Assembly (NCBI GenBank): GCA_963732005.1
Contig: CAVSXT010000004.1
Span: forward strand, 186,001 to 250,000
Length of the DNA: 64,000 bases
Direction: 5' to 3'
Source: JASLEW01 sp963732005
Lineage (GTDB): Bacteria; Acidobacteriota; Thermoanaerobaculia; Multivoradales; UBA5704
Translations under genes and position numbers: made by a program
Notes under the pieces: generated by a model
What the model was told of the DNA's origin: nothing
The model's input: the letters and a program-made list of their open reading frames with translations, nothing else
Database searches by the model: none
Shown here: positions 24,671-33,975 of the stretch, piece after piece
Numbering within the stretch: position 1 is the first letter of the stretch
Layout of the letters: the number at the start of each line of letters is the position of its first letter

Positions 24671-27302
24671 CCCTCAGCGCCGGGTAAAGCTGTCCCTGGG
24701 GACCCGGATCCTCCTGGTCACCTCGCTGCTGGTCGCCCTCTCGGTGGGCTTCTCGGTGGCGGTGACCTCGCTGCTGGTGCGCAACATCGCGCACCAGGCG
24801 GCGCTCGATTCCCTGCAGGGCAGCGCCACCGCCCAGGAGACCCTGCAAACCCAGTACTACGAGCAGCTGAAGCTGATCTCGGGACTGGTCGGCCAGGATC
24901 CGGGGCTGATCGCTTACGTCGCCGAAGCCCAGGCGCAGCAGGAGCAGGCGTCGATCCTCGAGCTGCTGGGGAGCCGCCAGGCCGAGCTCAAGTTCTCGTT
25001 CGCCATCGTCCTCGACCCCACCGGCCGGGTCATCGCGCGCACCGACAACCCGGCCTCGCGCCAGGACCTGTCGCAGCAAGCGCTGATCCGCGAGGCGCTG
25101 AGCGGCCCCAAGGAGAGCGCCGGCGTCTGGCGCGAGGGGGACCGCCTGTACTACGCGGTCGCGGTGCCGATGAGCAAGGCGTCCGAGGTCTTCGGCTACA
25201 TGGTGGCCGCCTTCGAGATCACCAACGCCGCGGCGAGCCGGGTCAACTCGGCCAGCGGTGGCGACGTCGCCTTCGTCGCCAGCGATGCCAACGGCGTGCG
25301 GGTGGTGGCGAGCACCCTCGACGCCAGCATGCGGCAGCCGCTGGTCACCGCGCTGAGCGGCCTGTCGGGCGGCAAGCCGCTGACCGCCTTCGCCGGCGGC
25401 GAACCGCGCGAGGTCGAGCTGTCGCTCGACGACGAGCCCTGGCTGGCGCTGATCTCGCCGTTGCGCGACGCCGCCGGCCGGACCGTCGGCCATTCCGTCG
25501 CCCTGGTCTCGATGCGCAAGGAGCTGGCGCCCTTCCGCCGCATCGAATGGGTGGTGCTGCTCGCCGGTCTGGCGGCGGTGCTGCTGATCGCCCCGCCCCT
25601 GTCGCTGTTCTTCGCCCGCCGGACGCTGCTGCCGGTGCGTCGGCTGGTGACCGCCACCGAGGCGGCCCGCCAGGGCGACTACAACCAGCGCATCGTCGCC
25701 GAGAGCGCCGACGAGATCGGCCAGCTCGCCCATGCCTTCGACGATCTGCTTTCGGACCTGCGCGAAAAGCGCGACATGGAAGCCTACGTCACCGAGCTGT
25801 CGCGCAACCTGCCGGAGCCCGGTCCGGCGCGGGTGGTGATCGGCGCGCCCCAGGCGCGCGACTCGCTGCTCATGGGCATCGAGCTTCGGGGCTACGCCAA
25901 CCCGCACCTCGAAGCCGGCGGCGCCGACCAGGTGATCGAACGGCTGGGTCTGGCCATGCAGCACCTGGAAGCCACGGTGACCACCGCCGGCGGCCAGATC
26001 GAGGGCATCGCCGGCCATCGCGTGCTGGCGCGTTTCGACCGCAGCCGGCGGCCGCTCGGAGCGATCGCGGCGGCGGCCGAGATCCTGCAGCCGCACAGCG
26101 TCTGGGGCGACGACACCGGTTCCGAGGCGCCGAGCATCGCCATCGCCGCCGGCACGGTGGTGACCGGACCGGTGGCCTGGGGCGACCAGTCCGAGCGCGC
26201 GATGGTGGGGCAGCCGGTGCAGCAGCTCGAGAGCCTGCTGCGCGAGGCGACCCCCGGCGACCTGGTGCTGGGGCGGGACGTCTATCAGCAGGTGCGTGAG
26301 CACTTCGTTCGCGCCGGCTACGAGCTGGCGCCGCGCCGCGGGCTGATCAGCCCGCAGCCGATCTACGTGCTGACCGCCGAGCTCGCGGCGCGGCTGGCGA
26401 GCACCCATACCATCACCCCTGCCGGCGAGACGGAGCAGACCGGCGGCGAGGAGGCGGCGCTGCTCACCCTCTCCGGGCTGGCGCCCGGCACGCCGATGGG
26501 CAAGCGCTTCCAGGTGCTTTCGGTGCTCGGCAGCGGCGGCATGGGAGTGGTCTACAAGGCGCGCGATCGCGAGCTCGACGACCTGGTGGCGCTCAAGGTG
26601 CTGCGGCGCGACCTGTGGGGTGACCGCGCGCAGCTCGAGCGGATGAAGAGCGAGATCAAGCTGGCGCGCAAGATCACCCACCCCAACGTGCTGCGCACCT
26701 ACGATTTCGGCGAGCTCGACCGGGTTGCCTTCATCTCGATGGAGTACGTCCGCGGCGTCACCCTGCGCTACATGCTGGACCAGGCCCACCGGCTGCCTTA
26801 CTCGGCCGGGCTGCGGCTGGGCAAGCAGCTGTGCTCGGGGCTTGGCGCGGCGCACGCGGTCGGGGTGATCCACCGCGACATCAAACCCGAGAACCTGATC
26901 CTCGAACCGACCGGCAACGCCAAGCTGATGGATTTCGGCATCGCGCGCCCGGTATCGCGCTTGACCCCGGGCCAGACGCAAGCGGGGTTCATCGTCGGCA
27001 CGCCGCAGTACCTGGCGCCCGAGCAGGTGCAGGGGGGCGACATCGACACTCGCGCCGACATCTATTCGACCGGCGTGGTGCTCTACGAGATCTTCACCGG
27101 CACCGTGCCGTTCAAGGCCGACACCGCCATGGAGGTGCTGGTCAAGCATCTGCAGGACGAACCGCCGGCGCCGAGCAGCCGCTGGCCGGAGATGCCGCCG
27201 CGGCTCGAGGCGGCGATCCTGCGCTGCCTGCGCAAGAACCCGGCCGAGCGCTTCCAGCGGATCGAGGAGCTGCACAAGGAGCTCGAGGCGCTGAGCGCCT
27301 GA
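24654..27302 (+). CDS. Transmembrane sensor-HAMP-cyclase-like-Ser/Thr kinase fusion
   Basis: 882 residues from GTG 24654, the most likely start because membrane helix 1 (about 17-41) begins soon after. Residues 45-297 form an extracytoplasmic sensor, helix 2 is about 299-321, and a HAMP segment (about 322-375) ends in a coiled coil. Residues 400-570 resemble a class III nucleotide cyclase domain, but the metal Asp positions are replaced (IELRGYA for the first, GIAGHRVLA for the second), so catalysis is unlikely. A complete protein kinase domain occupies 619-875: GSGGMG loop, VALKVL lysine, HRDIKPEN catalytic loop, DFGIARP, and GTPQYLAPEQ. Bacterial kinases usually carry the kinase at the N-terminus, so this order is inverted. 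It overlaps the cupredoxin gene by 17 bases. Confidence 0.87.
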   Translation: MTNTDSPQRRVKLSLGTRILLVTSLLVALSVGFSVAVTSLLVRNIAHQAALDSLQGSATAQETLQTQYYEQLKLISGLVGQDPGLIAYVAEAQAQQEQASILELLGSRQAELKFSFAIVLDPTGRVIARTDNPASRQDLSQQALIREALSGPKESAGVWREGDRLYYAVAVPMSKASEVFGYMVAAFEITNAAASRVNSASGGDVAFVASDANGVRVVASTLDASMRQPLVTALSGLSGGKPLTAFAGGEPREVELSLDDEPWLALISPLRDAAGRTVGHSVALVSMRKELAPFRRIEWVVLLAGLAAVLLIAPPLSLFFARRTLLPVRRLVTATEAARQGDYNQRIVAESADEIGQLAHAFDDLLSDLREKRDMEAYVTELSRNLPEPGPARVVIGAPQARDSLLMGIELRGYANPHLEAGGADQVIERLGLAMQHLEATVTTAGGQIEGIAGHRVLARFDRSRRPLGAIAAAAEILQPHSVWGDDTGSEAPSIAIAAGTVVTGPVAWGDQSERAMVGQPVQQLESLLREATPGDLVLGRDVYQQVREHFVRAGYELAPRRGLISPQPIYVLTAELAARLASTHTITPAGETEQTGGEEAALLTLSGLAPGTPMGKRFQVLSVLGSGGMGVVYKARDRELDDLVALKVLRRDLWGDRAQLERMKSEIKLARKITHPNVLRTYDFGELDRVAFISMEYVRGVTLRYMLDQAHRLPYSAGLRLGKQLCSGLGAAHAVGVIHRDIKPENLILEPTGNAKLMDFGIARPVSRLTPGQTQAGFIVGTPQYLAPEQVQGGDIDTRADIYSTGVVLYEIFTGTVPFKADTAMEVLVKHLQDEPPAPSSRWPEMPPRLEAAILRCLRKNPAERFQRIEELHKELEALSA

Positions 27303-27557
27303 AGCGAGACTGGTTGTCAAGGAGGGGGTGTGAGGGGGCGCCCCCTTCCCCCCCGGAGGGGTGGGAAGGGGGTCGGGGGGATGCGGGGGGCGATCCAATA
27401 GATGCTGTGAGTAGGCCTCGATCGGTATGGTTTCATGCCCCGGAGTAGCAAGGCAGGCGGCGCCAGCCAGTGGATCGGGCCAGGAGCGCGATTGCAGGGG
27501 TGCAGGGGAAGGGCAGGCGTGTTTCCGTCGTATCCTGGAAGAGGGGGAACGGGACGC
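27303..27557. other. G-rich intergenic region with quadruplex-forming runs
   Basis: 255 bases between the kinase and HD-GYP genes. A palindrome GGGGGCGCCCCC lies at 27334-27345. Five plus-strand G runs of 3 to 6 bases lie at 27355-27390, a textbook G-quadruplex pattern. A hairpin plus G-rich tract of this style is common in intergenic repeats of GC-rich bacteria. No gene is supported here. Confidence 0.5.
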
Positions 27558-28880
27558 ATGATGCCGGCCGAGGCCGATGGCTCAGAGACAGCAGGTTCCA
27601 GCCGGACCGGAAGGGCGGCATCACCCGAAGCCGTGGAGCCCGCGGCGCCGGCGGACCTGGCGGCGCGGGCGACGGCGCCGGCCCGAGAGGCTCCTGGAAC
27701 CGTGCAAGAGTCGCCGGCGCCCGGCGAGCGGGAGGCCGCGGAGGCGCAGGCAGCCGGCGAGCGCCTCGCGGAATACGAGACGCTGCTCGAGATCAGCTCC
27801 CGGCTGGCCTCGTCCCTGGACCTGCCGACGGTGCTCGAGATCGCGCTGTCGACCGCCGAGCGGGTCTGCCGCGCCGAGACCAGCTCGATCTGGGAGCTGG
27901 ACGACGAGCGCGGCGAGCTGTTCTTCCGCGTCGTGCGCGGGCGGGCGGCGGGCGAGATCCGCGGCCTGCGGGTGCCGCTCGGCCAGGGCATCGTCGGCAG
28001 CGTGGCGCAGTCGGCAGCGGCGGAGGTGGTCAACGACGTCGCCGCCGATCCGCGCTGGCACGGCGACCCGCAGCAGGTGTTCAAGACGCGGGCCATCCTG
28101 GCCGTGCCGCTGCTCGCCAACGGCCGCGTCGCCGGGGTGCTGCAGCTGCTCAATCCGGTGGGCCGGGCGCACTTCACCGACGACGACCTGCGCCGCATGC
28201 GGCTGTTTGCCGGCATCCTGGCGCATCCGCTGCAGAACGCCCGTCTCTATGCCGTACAGCGGCGCCAGTTCCTCAACATGGTGACGGCGCTCGCCGAGAC
28301 GCTGGAGAAGAAAGACCCCTACACCGGCGGCCACGTGCGCCGGGTGGTCAGCTACTCGCTGCTGCTGGGCGCCGAGATGGGGCTGGACCGGCGCGACCTC
28401 AAGGACCTCTGGCTGGCGGCGACGCTGCACGACATCGGCAAGATCGGCGTGCCGGACCGCATCCTCGGCAAGCCGGCGCCGCTCGACGGGGAGGAGGCGG
28501 AGATCATGCGCCGCCACACCACCGACGGCGCCTCGATCGTCGCCCACCTCTCGAACCCGCACGTGCTGCCGGGCGTGCGCAGCCATCACGAGCGCATCGA
28601 CGGCGCCGGCTATCCGGACGGGCTCGAGGGCGACGCCATCCCCTTGGCGCCGCGGGTCATCGCGGTGGCCGACACCTTCGACGCCATCACCACCAGCCGC
28701 CCATACCGCCAGGGACTGGCGCGCGAGCGCGCGGCGGCCGAGATCGAGAGCGCGGCCGGGACGCAGTTCTGCCCGCGGGTGGTGGCGGCGTTCAGCACGC
28801 TGTTCGCCGCCGGCCGCTTCGACCTCGCTGCCGGCGAGGTGGTGCTGCAGTCGATCTCGGAGCTCGACGAACCCGACTAG
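27558..28880 (+). CDS. GAF domain plus HD-GYP phosphodiesterase
   Basis: 440 residues. After about 75 Ala/Pro-rich residues and a short helix comes a GAF domain (about 80-230: LEISSRLASSLDLP, GIVGSVAQS, AILAVPLLANGRVAGVLQL) and then an HD-GYP domain (about 245-420). The HD-GYP signature is complete: TLHDIGKIGVPD, HHERIDGAGYPDGL and VADTFDAITTSRPYR, so it should hydrolyse cyclic di-GMP or a related cyclic dinucleotide. No membrane helix is seen. ATG 27558 follows GAGGGGG at some distance; ATG 27561 is equally possible. It lies in a run of signalling genes, 255 bases after the kinase. Confidence 0.9.
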   Translation: MMPAEADGSETAGSSRTGRAASPEAVEPAAPADLAARATAPAREAPGTVQESPAPGEREAAEAQAAGERLAEYETLLEISSRLASSLDLPTVLEIALSTAERVCRAETSSIWELDDERGELFFRVVRGRAAGEIRGLRVPLGQGIVGSVAQSAAAEVVNDVAADPRWHGDPQQVFKTRAILAVPLLANGRVAGVLQLLNPVGRAHFTDDDLRRMRLFAGILAHPLQNARLYAVQRRQFLNMVTALAETLEKKDPYTGGHVRRVVSYSLLLGAEMGLDRRDLKDLWLAATLHDIGKIGVPDRILGKPAPLDGEEAEIMRRHTTDGASIVAHLSNPHVLPGVRSHHERIDGAGYPDGLEGDAIPLAPRVIAVADTFDAITTSRPYRQGLARERAAAEIESAAGTQFCPRVVAAFSTLFAAGRFDLAAGEVVLQSISELDEPD

Positions 28881-28914
28881 CGGTGGGACACCTGGCCGCA
28901 GGAAGAGCGCCGCC

Positions 28915-29922
28915 GTGAGCATGCGCCAACTCGTCGTCTGCAGCCGCTGCCGGCGCCAGCTCGACGCCGGCGACAGCGGTCCCGGCGAGCAGGTGCGCTG
29001 CCCCTGCGGCGAGCTGGTGAAGGTGCCGGCGCTGGCGGCTCACGACTCGGCGGTGGTTCGCTGCTCGGCGTGCGGCGCACCGCGCGAGGGCAGCGAGCCG
29101 GAGTGCCGCTACTGCGGCTCGAGCTTCACCGTCCGCGACCGCGACATCGACACCATCTGCCCGGTCTGCATGGCGCGGGTGAGCGGCGGCGCCCGCTTCT
29201 GCGACCATTGCGGCAGCCCGATCCTGGTCGAGCAGGCGGCGGCGGCCGCGACGCCGCTGCACTGTCCGGTCTGCGGGCCGGCCAGGCAGCTCACCAGCCG
29301 GCAGCTCGGCGGCGAGCCGGTGGCGGTCTCGGAATGCGAGACCTGCGGCGGCCTGTGGGTCGATCGCTCGACCTTCGAGGTGCTGGTGGTGCGCGCGCGG
29401 CACTCCCAACTGGGCAGCGCGGCGCTGGCGCTGGCCGCGGCCGGGGCGCCAGGCATGGCGAAACCGGGAGACCGGCCGCCGGGTGCCGCGGCAGCTGTGC
29501 AGGCGGCGACGCCGGCCCGGGCTGGCGCATCGGGGGGCGCAGGCGGGCCCTGGGTGACGGCGGCGGCAGGCGGCGGCCGCATCTATCGCCCCTGCGCGGT
29601 CTGCGGCACGCTGATGAACCGCCAGAATTACGGCCGCATGAGCGGCGTCATCCTCGACATCTGCCGCGCCCACGGCATCTGGTTCGATCTCGACGAGCTG
29701 CCGCGGGTGCTGTCGTGGATCCAGGACGGCGGCGAGCAGCGCGCCGACCGCCTGGGCGCCGAGGAGGCGCAGGCGGCGGCGCGCCAGCGCCGGCTCGACG
29801 CCGGGGCTGCCGGTCCGGCCCTGGGCGGCACCTGGGGGTACCGCGAGCCCGACGGCAGCCTTTTCGACGTCCTCGTGAACCTGCTCGGCGACGGTTTGCG
29901 CTTTCTTTTCGACCGCCGCTGA
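28915..29922 (+). CDS. Multi zinc-ribbon protein
   Basis: 335 residues with a chain of Cys-pair modules: CSRCRRQ...CPCGE, CSACGAP...CRYCGSS, CPVCMAR...CDHCGSP, CPVCGPA...CETCGGLWVD and CAVCGTLMN...CRAHGIWFDLDEL. The last two are zf-TFIIB-like ribbons with the C-x-x-C-G-G-L/I-W-x-D pattern. A Gly/Ala/Pro linker (about 175-220) separates the last two. The C-terminus is basic-hydrophobic (LLGDGLRFLFDRR). Function is unknown; such proteins may bind nucleic acid or other proteins. GTG 28915 is chosen with AGGAAG 9 bases upstream; ATG 28921 is the alternative. It lies 34 bases after the HD-GYP gene, so cotranscription is likely. Confidence 0.8.
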   Translation: MSMRQLVVCSRCRRQLDAGDSGPGEQVRCPCGELVKVPALAAHDSAVVRCSACGAPREGSEPECRYCGSSFTVRDRDIDTICPVCMARVSGGARFCDHCGSPILVEQAAAAATPLHCPVCGPARQLTSRQLGGEPVAVSECETCGGLWVDRSTFEVLVVRARHSQLGSAALALAAAGAPGMAKPGDRPPGAAAAVQAATPARAGASGGAGGPWVTAAAGGGRIYRPCAVCGTLMNRQNYGRMSGVILDICRAHGIWFDLDELPRVLSWIQDGGEQRADRLGAEEAQAAARQRRLDAGAAGPALGGTWGYREPDGSLFDVLVNLLGDGLRFLFDRR

Positions 29923-29971
29923 GCGGCGGCGGTATCCGCGGGGGCGCGGGGCGCGCGGGGCGCGCGGGGCT

Positions 29972-30895
29972 TTACCGCTTGGCGCTCTGGCTCAGGTAGC
30001 CGGCGGGCGCCTTGTCGAACAGCTCCTTGTGCTCCTGCGAGCAGAAGTAATAGGTCTTGCCGCGATAGACGGACTTCGGCCCGGTCGCCCGGTCGGCGTC
30101 CATCTGGCAGACCGGGCAGACCGGATGCTCGTCGGTCGAGATGCGGGCCGCGGCGTAGATTGCATTGGACTCCGGATGCAGCCAGCCCTGGCCCTGGTAT
30201 TCCATGTAGGTGGCGGTCTGCTGGGCGATCTCGGGGCCGAAGTAGCGCTCGACGACGCGCAGCGCCAGATCGATGCCGGAGGACAGGCCGCCCGCGGAGG
30301 CGAGGTTGCCGTTGTCGACGAACCTGGCGCCGCGCTGCACACGGATGTCGGGGAACTGCATTGCCAGGGTCTGATAGGATCCGTGGTGGGTGGTCGCCGG
30401 CTTGCCCGCCAGCAGGCCGGTGCGCGCCAGCAGGAAGGCGCCGGTGCAGACCGACATGGTGAGGTCGGCGCCGGCGGCCGACTTGCGGATCCAATCGATC
30501 ATCGCCGGGGTGTGCTCGTGCTGCGCCGGGATGACGATGACCTTGGGCGGGGGCGCGGTCGCCAGGGTGTAGTCCGGCACGATGGTCATGCCGGCGCTCG
30601 CCTGCAACGGTTTGGTGGTCTCGGCCACGGTGTAGAGGCGAAAGGGCGCCTCGCGGCGGCCGGGGACGACGACGTCCTGGAAGACCTCCCACGGGCCGCA
30701 GAAGTCGATCACCACGGCCCCTGCCGACAGCAGGAAGGCGACCGGGATGCTGCCCTGGGCGGGGGGCTGCAAGGGGACGAGGCCTGGCGCCGCGGCCGGG
30801 GCCGGGCTCGCGAGCAGGTTGCGGGCAGCCGCCAGGGGCATCGCCGCCATCAGGCCGAGGGCCGCCGACCCCTGCAATAGCTCTCTTCTTTGCAT
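29972..30895 (-). CDS. DJ-1/PfpI-family protein with C-terminal YHS domain
   Basis: 307 residues. The N-terminus RRELLQGSAALGLMAAMPLA looks like a twin-arginine signal. Residues about 55-240 are a DJ-1/PfpI (glutamine amidotransferase-like) domain with FCGPWEVFQD and the nucleophile elbow SVCTGAFLLA (Cys). Residues about 250-305 are a YHS-type metal-binding module: CPVCQMD, then KTYYFCSQEHKELF. YHS domains occur in heavy-metal ATPases and copper proteins. The combination suggests an exported metal-linked protein, function unknown. ATG 30895 follows AAGGA; a longer start at 30958 is less likely. It follows the ADOP gene on the same strand. Confidence 0.85.
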   Translation of the reverse strand: MQRRELLQGSAALGLMAAMPLAAARNLLASPAPAAAPGLVPLQPPAQGSIPVAFLLSAGAVVIDFCGPWEVFQDVVVPGRREAPFRLYTVAETTKPLQASAGMTIVPDYTLATAPPPKVIVIPAQHEHTPAMIDWIRKSAAGADLTMSVCTGAFLLARTGLLAGKPATTHHGSYQTLAMQFPDIRVQRGARFVDNGNLASAGGLSSGIDLALRVVERYFGPEIAQQTATYMEYQGQGWLHPESNAIYAAARISTDEHPVCPVCQMDADRATGPKSVYRGKTYYFCSQEHKELFDKAPAGYLSQSAKR

Positions 30896-30954
30896 GGTGG
30901 TTATCCTTTCTTTCTTTCCTTGGTTGGCGATCGGGATGGGGGCCGCCGCTCCCT

Positions 30955-33610
30955 TCATTGGCTGCGCAGCGCCAGCGACGGCTGCACCGTGGCCGCCCGG
31001 CGAGCCGGCACCAGGCAGGCCAGCGCGGCGACGGTGGCGAGCAGCGCGGCGACGGCCAGATAGGTCACCGGATCGGTCGGCGGGACGCCGAAGAGCAAGC
31101 TGGCGACGATGTGCGCGAGCAGGAGTGCGGCGGAGCCGCCCACCAGCAGGCCGACGCCGACCGCCGCCAGCCCCTCGCGCAGGACGCCGCCTAAAATGGC
31201 GACGCGATCGGCGCCGAGCGCCATACGGATGCCGATCTCGCGGGTGCGCCGGGCGACGCCGAAGGCCACCACGCCGGCGAGCCCGATCACCGTCACGATG
31301 AGAGCCAGGATGGCGAAGGCGGAAAGCAGGATCGCGGTCAACCGCGGCGCCGCCAGGGATGCCGAGCGTGCGGCCTCGAGGGTCTGGACCCGGCCCACCG
31401 GCTGGCGCGGATCGAGGTCGTGCACGATGGCGCGCGCCGCGCCGGTCAACGCTCCCGGCCGGCGCCGGGAACGCAGCAGCAGGCTGCCGGCAAGGGCGGG
31501 GTTCTGGTCGAGCGGCACCCAGACGGCGTCGCCCGGGTCCTGGTCGAGCCCCAGGTCATGCACGTCGGCGATCACCCCGATCACCCGGAACCAATCCGGA
31601 GGCTGGCTCGAGCCCAGCTGGACGCGCCGGCCCACCGGGTCCTCGGCGCCGAACAGCCGCCTCGCCAGGGCATGGCCGAGCACGGCGACCTGGGGCGCGC
31701 CGTTGCGGTCGCTCTCCTCGAAGCCGCGGCCGCGCTCGAGCCGGATGCCCATCGCCGTCAGGAATCCGGGGCTGCCAACGCGCAGCGCCGCCTGGGGAAG
31801 ATCGTCGTAGGCGCCGCTCCGACCCTCGACGCGCACGCCCAGGGTGTTGCGGCCGATGCCGTCCATGGGGTAGCTCGAGGTGTAGGCGGCGTTCGCGACT
31901 CCCGGCAGGGCGCGCGCCCGGCTGAGCAGGGCGCGGTGAAAGCCTCGCCGCTGCGCCAGCGTCCGGTAGTGCGCCCAATCGAGATCGATCGCCAGCGCCA
32001 GGACGTTGTCCGGATTGAAGCCGGCGTCCACCGCCTGCAGCTTCCAGGCGCTGCGCAGCGTGAGCCCGGCGCCGACCAAAAGCAGGAAAGCCAGCGCCAC
32101 CTGGACGCCGGCGAGGGTGGCCCGCAGCCGCAGGCTGCCCGCCCCGGGCCTGCCGCTGCCGCCGGCACGGAGCGCGGCGGCGATGCCGCGGCTCGCGGCG
32201 ACCGCCGGCAGCGCCCCGGAAAGCAGGCCGGCGACGACCGCGACGACGGCGGTGAAGGCCAGCACCCAGCCATCGATCGCGATGTCGCCGGTGCGGGCGG
32301 TGAAGCGCGCCGCGAAGGCGACCAGGCCCTCGAGCAGCGCGGCGGCGACGCCGACGCCGAGCCCGGCGCCGAGGAGCGCCAGGATCAGGCTCTCGGTGAT
32401 CAGCTGGCGCAGCAGCCGGCCGCGGCCGGCGCCGAGCGCGGCGCGCACGCTCATCTCGTCGCCGCGGCCGGCAAGGCGCGCCAGCTGCAGGTTGGCGACG
32501 TTGGCGCAGACGATCAGCAGCACCAGCAGGACGGTGGCGAGCAGCAGCAGCAGCGTCGGCCGGGCGCGCGCCGTGAGCTCGGTGAGCAGCGGCGTGGCGT
32601 CGATCTGGTAGCCGCCATGCGGATAGTCGGCGGGGTAGTCGGCGTAGAGCGCGCCGCCGACCAACGCCAGGTCCCGTCGTGCCTGCGCCAGCGTGGTGCC
32701 GGGCCGCAGGCGGCCGAAGACGCGGTAGCCGCGGCCGCGGCGGGCGGCGATGGCGTGCGGGTCGGCGCGGAAGGGACACGCCGAGGTCGGCATCCAGAGG
32801 TCGTTGTCCTGGGGATACTGCGGCACCGGCGGCAGGACGCCGATCACCCGGTGGGGATGATCGTTCATCTCCAGCGTCTTGCCGAGGACCGCGGGGTCGC
32901 CGCCCCAGGAACGCTGCCAGTAGGCGTAGCTGAGCACCAGCACCGGCTGGGCGCCAGGACGGTCGTCCTCGGGAGCGAAGGTGCGGCCGAGGATGGGCCG
33001 GGTGCCGAGCACGTCGAAGAAGTTGGCGGAGACGACGCCGGTCTGCACGCGCTCGGGCTCGGCGCGTCCGAGCAGGTTGAACCACATCGAGTGGTACTCC
33101 GCCAGCCCGCTGAAGGAGCGGTTGCGCCGCCGCAGGTCCTCGAGGTCCGGCACCGAGAAGAGCTGGTCCTCGCCGACGGCCTGCGCGTCGTACTGGTGGA
33201 GCACGACCAGCCGATCGGGCTGCCGGTAGGGTAGCTCGCGCAGCAGGACGCCGCGCACGACGCTGAAGATCGCGGTGTTGGCGCCGATGCCCAGGGCGAG
33301 CGCCGTCACCACCGCGGCGGCGATAGCCGCGGTTGCGGCGCAGCAGGCGGAGCGCGAAGCGCACGTCCTGGCCCAGAGCTTCGAGGCGCCGGTAGCCGCG
33401 CGCCGAGCGCGCCGCCTCCTTGGTCGACTCGAACCCGCCGAGGCGCAGCATGGCCTGGCGCTCCGCCTCGGCGCGCGAGGCGCCGCGGCGGACCTGCTCC
33501 TCGGTCTCCATGGCGAGATGGAACCGCAGCTCCTCGTCGAGCTCGGACTCGAGGCGGCGGCGCTGGCGGAGACCCCTGATCGCGGCGATCGAGCGGCGCA
33601 TGAAGGGCAT
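30955..33610 (-). CDS. ADOP-family permease, frameshifted near its N-terminus
   Basis: The first about 95 codons, from ATG 33610, encode the cytoplasmic N-terminal module (MRRSIAAIRGL, DEELRFHLAMETEEQVRRG, LRLLRRNRGY). The rest of the permease, starting IAAAVVTALALGIGANTAIF, is in another frame. The switch lies at about 33322-33326, where the family expects a continuous RNRGY-x-AAAVVTLALGIG; loss of two bases (for example from TATATC to TATC) or a gain of one would explain it. Downstream the frame is open to 30955 with two FtsX blocks and two periplasmic domains, and no other damage, so it is either a recent mutation, a sequencing error or, less likely, programmed frameshifting. PadR lies 13 bases upstream, the usual ADOP operon. 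Confidence 0.83.
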
Positions 33611-33623
33611 CGCCGGTCCCCCC

Positions 33624-33956
33624 TCACGCCGTCCGCAGCACGCGGGCGACCGCGGCGGCGAAGCGCTCCCAGCTCTCCGTCTCGCGCTCGAGCTGGCGGG
33701 CGCCGGCTCGCGTCAGGCGGTAGAACTTGGCGCGGCGGTTGTTCTCGGAGGTCCCCCATTCGGCGGCGATCGCGCCCTGCTCCTCGAGCCGGTAGAGCGC
33801 CGGGTAGAGCGAGCCCTGGGTCACCGAAAGGACGTCGCGGGAGATCTGCTGGATGCGCTGCGCGATGCCCCAGCCGTGCTGCGGCTCGAGCGCCAGCGTG
33901 CGCAGGATGAGGAGATCGAGCGTACCTTGCAGCATGTCGGTCTTGCCGCTGACCAT
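33624..33956 (-). CDS. PadR-family transcriptional regulator
   Basis: 110 residues. The winged-helix pattern of PadR is complete: MLQGTLDLLILRTLAL, HGWGIAQRIQQIS, VTQGSLYPALYRLEEQG and NNRRAKFYRLTRAGARQL. PadR proteins are dimeric repressors, and in Acidobacteriota they commonly precede ADOP permeases. AGGGGAGG precedes ATG 33956. The stop lies 13 bases before the permease start, so the two are cotranscribed. The upstream promoter overlaps an inverted repeat that is a good candidate for autoregulation. Confidence 0.93.
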   Translation of the reverse strand: MVSGKTDMLQGTLDLLILRTLALEPQHGWGIAQRIQQISRDVLSVTQGSLYPALYRLEEQGAIAAEWGTSENNRRAKFYRLTRAGARQLERETESWERFAAAVARVLRTA

Positions 33957-33975
33957 GGTTTCCTCCCCTAGACAA

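Noticed and set aside
25850..26370. Active adenylate cyclase in the receptor kinase
   Set aside because: Both metal-binding Asp positions are substituted, so cyclase activity is not claimed.
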